Source: Dermacentor variabilis
Lineage: Eukaryota > Arthropoda > Arachnida > Ixodida > Ixodidae
DNA: 64,000 nucleotides
NCBI RefSeq assembly: GCF_050947875.1
Contig: NC_134570.1
Coordinates: 208,535,750 to 208,599,749, forward strand
Reading direction: 5' to 3'
Below the pieces are notes generated by a model. That model was not told where the DNA came from. It worked only from the letters and a program-made list of their open reading frames with translations, and did no database searches. Position numbers and translations under genes: made by a program. Each line of letters starts with the position of its first letter. Within the stretch, counting starts at the first letter, position 1. Below, piece by piece: positions 56,806-64,000 of the stretch.

Positions 56806-57337
56806 ATGAACTTGAAGGCACTAACGAAGCCGGACTTGTTGAGCTTGGCCAGAGAGAGTTGGGCTTCCAAATTGCCGAATCAAAGAGAAAGCCGAAGATC
56901 ATTGAGGCGATTGAAGCCAGCGTGGTGGACGACCATGAACTGAAGGAACGCCTAGAGAGCATTGCAGAGAAGGAAGAAGAGCGTAAGCGCCTAGAAGAAA
57001 AAGTAAAGCGCGAACGGGCAGCACGTGAGGCCAAAGAAGAGCGCGACCTCTAAATGAGGCGCCTAGATATTGAGTTTCTGAAGGCTAAGACCTAGCATAG
57101 AGGCACGAGAAAGCGAGCGCAGAATGACGGACTTCATGGCACTCTATGCAGTAGGAGGGGACATAGGTCTTTTTCTGGTGCAATTTGAGCGCGTATGTAA
57201 GAAGGCAAAATTCGCGAGAAACACGTGGCCGCAATGCTTGCTTACGTTACTGCCATGTGAGGTTGCTGATATCATTGCCCGCATGGGGAAAGAAGAAGCA
57301 GAGGATTTCGATGAAGTCAAAGCAAGTCTGCTTAAAA
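56806..57337 (+). pseudogene. gag: Gag of element V, N-terminal part with SAP-like motif
   Basis: ATG 56806 opens MNLKALTKPDLLSLARE, then a shift near 56855 leads to KRKPKIIEAIEASVVDDHEL, together resembling a SAP-type helix-extended-helix. A charged coiled-coil-like stretch follows (LESIAEKEEERKRLEEKVKRE, to 57053), a stop, and the capsid start at 57124 (FMALYAVGGDIGLFLVQFERV, then LLTLLPCEVADIIARMGKEEAEDFDEVKASLLK). LINE L5 interrupts at 57337. Confidence 0.75.
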
Positions 57338-59700
57338 TTCAATTCAATTCAATTTTTATTTTTCCAGAAATAATGGGTCCTGGAAAGGGTCAAGAGCTAA
57401 AAGCTGTCTTGACAGCTTGACTAGGCCCATGACCCCTTCTAAAAGGCAGTATTGGTGTACAGCAACAGGTAGTGTCCATGACATCAAGAAATGCGAAGAA
57501 CAATGAATTATACAGTAGCATAAGGGCAATTAATTAATAAATCTACAGCATGTGATTTCAAAATGGGTGTAATAACTTTATCTATAGTTGTGAACTCATG
57601 GCAACACAAACAAAAGAAGCTAACACACCAGAATATAAAGAAAAATAGAATACAAACATGTTCATGCTAAACAGTACTCGCAAAACAAAAGGGAAACATA
57701 CATAGCCATTCATTCTTTGGGTAGAAAATACATTCTCAGTTCTTGTACGCCGTAACTGATCACACATTTATGCTCATTTAGAATAAATGACACATTATGC
57801 TGTAATGACAGAACTTTATAATTATTTCGAAATTTCGGGCGAAGCCAAAGATCATCGTTGCGTGTGGATAGTGTAACATGTCTTTTTCTTAGAGATGCTA
57901 GATTCATTAAGATATCTTGGAAAGCTACAGTGGAAAATAAAAAGAGCGGAGCAGGCGATACGGATACGCATATTCTGCACTAATTATATTGTAGCTTATA
58001 AAGCACTTCGCGTGGAAGACTGGTAATCAATGTTAGTAATATGTCGCATGATCCTCTTTTGAAGTATACTTATCTTTGCAACTTTCTTTTCGCCGTTGTA
58101 GCCCATACTAGACCACAGTAGTTAATAGGTGAAGCAAACAGTGCATGATAAATTTGAATTTTGTCCTGTGCTGGAAGAAGATATCGGCAACGAGATAAGA
58201 TTCCCGTCACTGCGGCTAGTTTTCTACAAACATCTTCTATGTGTTTATACCAACTTAAGTTTGAAGAAGTAACCCCGAGAATTTTGTGTTCATTCACTAC
58301 TTGAACTTCTTGGTCTTGGCATCTGACAGCATGGCATGTTTTGACTATCTTATTTTTAGCTCTAAATATTACTACTTTCGTCTTATTTGGATTTATTATA
58401 ATGCAATTGAAATTGGACCGGAGGTGTAATTTGTCAAGTATTTGATTACATTTGATAATTAGATCATCTGCATTAGGAACCGAAATTAATATGCTGCTGT
58501 CGTCTGCATATATGATACATTTTACGGTTGAATCAATGCTCACGCTATAATATATATATATATATATATTAAAAATCAAAGGTCCTAACACACTGCCTTG
58601 TGGTACACCGTTTAGCACTGGTAAAAAAAAGGATTATTGATTATCTATATCTACTGTCTGCTTCCTGTTTTCTAAGTAAGACTTTATTAGAGCCAGAGGT
58701 GTTCCGCGGATTCCACTAAGTGAAAGCTTGTAAATTAAAATATTATGGTTGAGACAGTCAAACGCCTTACTAAAATCGATAAACAGGCCGAGAGTGATAA
58801 GGTTGTCTTGAATATTTTGCACAATGATTCCTTTAATGGTTAGAAGGGCGGTTTTGGTTGATAGCCTTTTCCAGAAGCCGAATTGGGCGTCACATATAAT
58901 ATTCTTACAACGGAAAAATTTAGACAAACGAGTGAATATTACCTTTTCTAATCCTTTGGAAAAGATAGGAATGACAGAGACTGGCCTATAATTGCTTGTG
59001 TCGTTTCTGTCACCGCCCTTGGATAAGACGCTCACCTTACTTCTCTTCATTACAACAAGATAGACGCCAGTTTCTAGAATCAGGTTTAAAATATGACCAA
59101 TCACAGGAGCTATAAATTCTATGACATACATAACTGGTTTTATTTGAAGGTTATGTATGTCTAAGGCCTTGCTATTGTTTAAGTTCATGAATGTCCTGTG
59201 AACCTCTAATTCATCGGTAGGGTCAATGAAAACACTGTCGGCGTATGTGTTCATTGGCGTTTCTGAATTCGGTATCTGATTTACTGGTATTCCAATGTTC
59301 GTGAAATGACTATAGAAATGGTCAGCAAGTGCTTTCCCCGACAGCTCAATTCCTTTATGGTTTATTCTTCCTACTGACGCGTTCTTTCTGCCACGGCCCA
59401 TAACGTCATTTATCAATTTTCAAACTACATTGGGCTGTTTCCTTGTGGGTTCAGAAAATATTTGCTGACAATATGTTCGCTTGACGTGTCTAGGCTCAAT
59501 GTTTAGTTTGGTTCGTGCGCTTTCGAATCCAATCAAAATTTCTGGTGACCGAGTACGTAGAAAGGCGTGGTAAAGCTTATTCTTGTTCTTTATCATTTTA
59601 GTATGTGCGGGCGCGACACACAGTTTTCTTATTTTTTTAGTGTTTAATTTTTTGAGAGGAAAATGTGGAGAGTATATTGTTATGAATTCGGAAATGAACT
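57338..59700 (-). mobile_element. LINE L5 (Jockey/CR1-like), 5'-truncated, inside V gag
   Basis: The 3' end (left) is a repeated AATTC motif, plus-strand 57338-57352. On the minus strand the coding remnants are KNKLYHAFLRTRSPEILIGF (about 59590-59530), then a 260-codon frame 59416-58634 with YRPVSVIPIFSKGLEKVIF and IDFSKAFDCLNHNIL. The frame 58618-58070 follows with NGVPQGSVLGPLIFNI, the catalytic IIYADDSSIL (about 58505-58480) and KILGVTSSNLSWYKHI. A TA repeat (58546-58570) has expanded within the RT. Only a stop or shift near 58625 and one near 59418 break it. The endonuclease is missing. Confidence 0.87.
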
Positions 59701-59711
59701 TTGTGTACGCA

Positions 59712-60350
59712 AATGTATAGATTATCACCAGAAACATTTAGGCGAAAATTCAGGGAGGTCTTGGAGCACCTTGGAGGTAAACCCGAAGGAATGGCTCAGA
59801 GAAGAGGGTGCACTCGGCAACGCCGAAAAGATAATGGAGTGCGTTGCTTTAGAACAGTTCTACCGCCGGCTGTCAGAAAACATCAAGTATTGGGTTCAGG
59901 ATAGGCCAGTCGTGGACACTATCACGAGAGCGACCAATCTCGCTGAGAAGTACGTAACTCGCCGTGCGTTCGAAGGTAACGAAGCTCCTAAGAAGGAGAT
60001 GAATAAATACAGACCCTGCAAGCCAGAGCGATGGTCAACGGCGAGTCGGTATAAATCCAAGGGAAGGTCAGATTCGGTGAAAATTAGTGACGAGAACAGC
60101 AAGGGAAAGGAGGAGTTACCCGAACAGAGGGCAGAAAGGCAAAAGAAGAAAGCTTTCGAGGCAAAGAAACCAATAGTTTGCTACAACTGCCAGCAAACAG
60201 GGCATATCTCCGTGAGGTGCAAAAATTCCCAACTAGTGTTGATGTCACTAACTAGTAACGAGAAAAATCTCGTGGTAAACGGCAAACCGTGTCGGGTGCT
60301 TCGCGAATCGGTAGCCATGATGGACGCGGTGCACCACGGTACGTAGATGA
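59712..60350 (+). pseudogene. gag: Gag of element V, SCAN-like capsid end and zinc knuckle
   Basis: It resumes MYRLSPETFRRKFREVLEHLGG, shifts frame near 59780, then WLREEGALGNAEKIMECV, ALEQFYRRLSENIKYWVQDR and ATNLAEKYVTRRAFEG. The helix pattern with 'LEQFYRRLSENIKYWV' resembles the SCAN domain of vertebrate zinc-finger proteins, which is thought to derive from Gmr1-like Gag. A Lys/Glu-rich stretch precedes an intact knuckle, CYNCQQTGHISVRC (60180-60221). The frame stops at 60346. Confidence 0.82.
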
Positions 60351-60612
60351 AAGCCAGTTCACGGGAGAATTTGCTTGGATAAGGCAAGCCGTAGAGGCCT
60401 CCAGTGTTTGTCTCCCTGTGGCAAAGATTCGTATCGAAGGCCCTTTTGGAGTACTGGACACTGAAGCCACCGTCTCGGCACATCTCCCGCCTCAGTATCC
60501 ATATTTGTTTTCTAACAAATCTGAGGATTCCCTGCGACGCAGGGGAATCGGATTTAGTGAAGGAGTAGTGCAAGCCCTAACTCGTTCCGAGACAAGGGAG
60601 CTCGCGGCCTAG
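60351..60612 (+). pseudogene. pol: Protease of element V with altered active site
   Basis: VAKIRIEGPFGVLDTEATVSAHL has the position of the retropepsin active site (60457-60465), but DTE stands where the family has DTG. It continues PPQYPYLFSNKSEDSLRRRG and VQALTRSETRELAA to a stop at 60610. The Gly to Glu change should inactivate the enzyme. It lies between gag and the integrase. Confidence 0.7.
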
Positions 60613-60615
60613 GCA

Positions 60616-62010
60616 GTGTACGAATGTCCAGTGGTGGAGGAAACAGGTTTGATGCAGGATTCGTCAACCAACACCAAACAGGACAGCCCTATTGGGGATA
60701 ATGCAGAAAGTACGCTGGCTAATGAAGAGGTCAGGAAAGCACGGGAGCCTGAAATGTCTCGAGAGGCAGAATGCAAAAGAAAGTTATTGAATGTAAGCCC
60801 TGCCACATTGATTGCTGAGCAGGAAAAAGATTCCACCTTGCGTAACCGAAGGCCAGACGCGAAAGAAGGTGTGGCCAAACAGAACACAAAGTTCCTCAAA
60901 AGGGCAGGTGTCCTCAATAGAAAGTACGCCGGTCGAAAGGGAGTGCAATTCGACCAACTTGTGGTGCTGCATCCCTATCGTGAACAGCTCCTGCACCTGG
61001 CCCACGGGGGCTTTTTGACAGGGCATCTGGGCATTCGTAAAACAAAGGACCGTTTACTGCAGTAATTTTACCGGCCCGGCTGCTTTTGAAAAGTGGAAGC
61101 ATTCGTAAGAAGCTGCGACACATGTCAACGCATAGGAAAGCCCAGAGATAAGGGTAAAGCGCCGATGAAACTTGTTCCCCTTATCATGGAGCCGTTTCGC
61201 CGGCTCATAGACACAATGCGACCACTTCCTTCAACGCAGTCTGGCTATCAGCATATTGTCACTGTACTATGCCCCGCAACGAAATTTCCAGAGGCGATGT
61301 CCCTCAAAGAACTAAGCTCGGTGGAGATCGTCAACGCGCTTTTGTCTATCTTCGCGCGAGTAGGCTTTCTCGCAGAAATTCAGTCACATCAAGGACCCGT
61401 CTTTACGAGTGCACTGACCTCGACGTTTCTGGAAACGTGCGGTAATAAAATCGTTCATAGCTCAGTGTACCACCGGCAGTCAAACGCGGTAGAGGAAGTC
61501 CACTCAGTCATGAAAGGTCTTTTGCTAGCCCTTTGTTGTGAGCACAAGGCCGATTGGGAGGTTTGCTTGCCTGCAGCAATGTTCGCGCTTCTAACTGCAC
61601 CGCACGAGTCAACAGGTTTTCACCTTCAGAGCTCGTTTACGGTCGCTACCTTCGGTCCCCTCTTCACATTGTTCGAGAAGCCTGGGAAGGCTGGGCGGAC
61701 GATCCTTCAGTTCTGGCACACGCGCTAGAGCTGTTGAACCGACTGCACACCTCTCAAAAATTAGCAGGGCAGGAAATTTGCACGGCCCAAAGGAAAGCTA
61801 AGTGATAGTATGACAGGACGGCTCGAACGTGACACTTTGAAGCTGGGGAAAAGGTAATGATCCTGAAACCCTAATTGAAAAACAAACTACAGGTTCAATG
61901 GGAAGGACCGGTTTAGATAATTCAAAAATTATCTGAAACAAACTACGCAATCACGGTACCTGGAAAACGAAGGACCCCACAAGTGTACCACAGCAATCTA
62001 CTTAAACCCT
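60616..62010 (+). pseudogene. pol: Integrase of element V, located upstream of RT
   Basis: A long variable lead (60616-60930) precedes the zinc-binding region: LHLAHGGFLTGHLGIRKTKDR, a break with two stops near 61063 and 61088, then SCDTCQRIGK (about 61105). The catalytic core has Asp at 61210-61212 (LIDTMRPLP). The second position is His (QSHQG, CAT 61387-61389) where Asp is needed. A Glu follows at 61492-61494 (NAVEEVHS), exactly 35 codons later. A frameshift near 61640 follows. The C-terminal part (61740-62010) has LAGQEICTAQRKAK and, in the last ORF, VYHSNLLKPYRQS, the usual end of a Gypsy integrase. Confidence 0.85.
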
Positions 62011-63147
62011 ACCGGCAGAGCGTGGCCATTGTCAACATGTCCCTTAACCAACCTGAGGAGATGCCTGTCGACTTTCTGGAGTTAACATCAGTAACGGGAT
62101 CAAAAGACATTCACAAGACAATTGACAAGATAGTAAAGCAGGTGGAGTTGAATCCCAATCAAAGGGCCGAACTGAGGGAACTCGTGTTTGAATTTAAAGA
62201 CATATTTTCAGACACACCTGGCAGGACCACTGCGATAGGTTACGATAGTTAAGCTCATCGGACCCAGTTCGTTCCAAAGCTTATCACGCTACACCTCGTC
62301 AACGTCAAGTCATGGCCGCTGAAACGAACAAGGTGTTAGAGCTAGTTGTTCGTATCTCGATGTCATAGCATCCTTTTCTTCATCACGGGCGGGCAATATG
62401 CAACACGTGCGAACCGTGTTGTGTCGTCTACGAGAGGCCAACTTAACTGTCAAGGCTCCTAATTGCCAATTAGGGCGCGCGGAGGTAGCTTATCTAGGTC
62501 ACTTAATAGGGCAAGACCATAGTCGGTCTTCCGAGGTTAAACTGACCGAAATAGACAATTTCCTGCAACCACGCACCAAGCGGGACATCAGGTCACTCCT
62601 TGGTTTGGCAAAGATATATCCCACGTTATTCCGAGATTGCAAGTTCTTTAACAGATGCTCTCAGAAAAACAGAACCGCAGACGGTCAAGTGGGATGACGC
62701 AAAAGAAAAGGCTTTTAGTATGCTGAAGAAAACACTAACGAGTCGGCCAGTGTTGAACGCGCCCGACTACTCTAAGCCATTCATTCTTCAGTGTGATGCC
62801 AGCTACCGGGGTATGGGGGTGGTGCTTTGTCAAAAGAGAGATGACGAAAACGAACGCCCCGTACTGTATGCCAGCAGAAAGCTTTCAGTTCGCGAGGAAG
62901 CATACAGTTCATCAGAAAAGGAATGCGCCTGCGTAGTATGGGCGGTGCAGAATCTAGCTGCTGTATCGCTGGTTCAAGGTTCACTATAGAGACTGACCGC
63001 TGTCCCCTCACATGGCTGCAGTCCATGTCTACGAAAAACGGTTGTCTTTTGCGCAGAAGCTTGGGTCTTCAACAGTACACCTCCGATATTCGCTACAAGA
63101 AGGGCAAACTTAACGGCAATACCGACAGTCTGAGTCGTTTCCCCTAG
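62011..63147 (+). pseudogene. pol: RT (core deleted) and RNase H of element V, downstream of IN
   Basis: The frame that ends the integrase runs on without a break into the RT lead (ELRELVFEFKDIFSDTPGRT, to 62252). After a frame change, coding jumps at about 62343 from the first RT helix to YLDV (62353-62364), the position of the YLDD motif. Most of the palm and fingers, about 160 residues, is missing. RT thumb blocks follow (QHVRTVLCRLREANLTVK, AYLGHLIGQ, KRDIRSLLGL). RNase H at 62780-63147 has QCDASYRGMGVVLCQ, YSSSEKECACVVW, ETDRCPLTW and NGNTDSLSRFP at the end. No integrase lies between here and the 3' LTR. Confidence 0.87.
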
Positions 63148-63694
63148 AGTAACGAAAGCCTCATGCTTACTTGGGTTTCCGTGCCATTCTTAGGTTGGTA
63201 TTTTTTCATACGTTTTTTTTCTTTACTATAGCGAAGTTGTAGTTCATTGTTAGCTGATTTTAGTAACCACGTCTTAACACTTTCAAGAAATGGCTGTTTT
63301 TAGTGTTCATGGGGGAAGGACACGCGGCAGGGATGGGGAAGCAGTAGCGGGTTTTCTTTTCTTTTTTTGTTGCAAAGCCTGCGGTATCTTGGGGCAGGGT
63401 GTCCTTGTGCTCGCCGCTTTGTGGTTGTGGGTCCGGCACTTTTCTGGGATGATTCCTTGCGCAAACAGGAGACGAAAACTTGCGAGACCGCTTTGCAAGT
63501 GCAGTTTCACTGGACTGGATCAGGGAGAAAAGGCACAAGAGCGCCACAAGGACCGATGAACGACGCCCAGGAGTCTACCAGTTAGAACCAAGGGTTAGTC
63601 ACCCCTGAGGCAAATTCTACTGCTGAAACGCCGATCCCTCGCCCAGTGGCTGCTGGCCCTACGCGTCGGCATCTTCCTCCCCCGCCGGAGATGC
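63148..63694. other. Non-coding 3' region of element V
   Basis: About 550 bp between the RNase H stop and the 3' LTR, with no recognisable domain. Confidence 0.5.
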
Positions 63695-64000
63695 TGTTAC
63701 GGTTGGCGTGTAAGACCCTAGGAGAAAAGGATGCTCAGGGGACCCTGCTGAATCGGAACGGAGGATGGATTCTTAATTTGCTGTGGTTGTCTCGAGTGGT
63801 TACCGGTATAGCAGGTGCCCCGCAGTACTTAAGGCCCATTCATGTGTGTGCATGCCTAAGAGAAACGAAGGATAGATTCCTAATTTGCTATAGTTGTCTC
63901 GAGGGGTTGCCGGTCTGGCTGGCGCCCCACAGTGCTTACAGGCCCCTTTGTGGGTGTGCGACTTTAGAAGAACCCTTTCCACGAACTGTCCAAACTCTAG
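63695..64000 (+). repeat. 3' LTR of element V, left 306 bp
   Basis: It aligns with 51088-51395 (TGTTACGGTTGGCGTGTAA, TAATTTGCTGTGGTTGTCT, TTTAGAAGAACCCT-TCCACGAACTG). The rest is outside the window. Confidence 0.88.

Larger units (their letters stand above)
34975..64000 (+). mobile_element. Element W: Ty3/Gypsy retrotransposon, split by X, L4 and V, runs off the window
   Basis: W's own pieces are the 5' LTR (34975-35127), gag (35150-35571 and 48618-49464), and protease to RT start (50104-51087). The remainder lies right of the window. It is inserted in L0. Gag resumes in frame across X after removal of one ATAT copy. It is related to X and Y (shared gag and PHDLILGL-type protease flank) but in the opposite orientation. 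Confidence 0.8.
51088..64000 (+). mobile_element. Element V: Gmr1-like Ty3/Gypsy with integrase upstream of RT, runs off the window
   Basis: The 5' LTR (51088-56523, split by U) and 3' LTR start (63695) share TGTTACGGTTGGCGTGTAA and about 300 bp of clear homology. Internal order is gag with SAP-like start and SCAN-like capsid (56806-57337, 59712-60350), protease (60351-60612), integrase (60616-62010), then RT and RNase H (62011-63147) next to the 3' LTR. This order differs from all other Gypsy elements in the window and is the Gmr1 type. Its RT core is deleted and several catalytic residues are changed, so this copy is dead. Confidence 0.85.

Noticed and set aside
60616..63147. V as a Ty1/copia element because integrase precedes RT
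   Set aside because: The integrase end, RT lead and RNase H blocks are Gypsy-like, and the Gag is SCAN-like; Gmr1-like Gypsy fits better.

Overview
This window looks like repeat-dense nuclear DNA of a hard tick (Ixodidae). The basis is several copies of a Ruka-type tRNA-derived SINE, other tRNA-derived SINEs, RTE-, I/R1-, Jockey/CR1- and L1/Tx1-like LINEs, mag-like and other Ty3/Gypsy retrotransposons, a mariner and TIR elements. The only likely host coding segment is one exon of an M13 (neprilysin-like) metallopeptidase on the minus strand at about 5.29-5.84 kb. I see no bacterial or phage-like DNA, no CRISPR array, no rRNA gene and no convincing functional tRNA gene.

Left part (1-17 kb): a Ruka SINE, degenerate minisatellites (about 0.9-1.1 and 1.8-2.6 kb), the M13 exon, a 266-bp trinucleotide tract, a decayed Gypsy element truncated in its integrase (G1, 7.0-10.55 kb), an Arg-rich unassigned ORF (11.8-12.4 kb), a 5'-truncated LINE with a (CATC)n tail (13.7-15.5 kb), and SINE fragments.

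Right part (17.05-64 kb): this whole stretch reads as one ancestral RTE-like LINE (L0, minus strand) that was repeatedly invaded. T, an old minus-strand mag-like Gypsy with 124-bp LTRs (17578-34187), splits L0. T's gag holds LINE L2 (21179-27164), which holds the TIR element D1 (22276-26713), which holds a mariner (24095-25386). T's 5' LTR holds MITE-B (27866-34103), which holds LINE L3 (28138-33747), which holds two SINEs. A second invader of L0 is Gypsy W (from 34975 past the window end). W's gag holds the opposite-strand Gypsy X (35572-48617), X holds Y (38697-46667), and Y holds Gypsy Z (38837-44386). W's reverse transcriptase holds V (from 51088 past the end). V's 5' LTR holds the young mag-like U (51627-56188), whose pol holds a Ruka SINE, and V's gag holds LINE L5. 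Paired LTRs, TIRs, target-site duplications and reading frames that resume across insertions support this order.

V is the most unusual element: its integrase lies upstream of its reverse transcriptase/RNase H and its capsid region looks SCAN-like. This is the arrangement described for Gmr1-like Ty3/Gypsy elements. None of the elements here appears intact; U is nearest, broken by one SINE and one frameshift. The stack behaves as a transposon graveyard and, as inference only, could be a small-RNA source locus.
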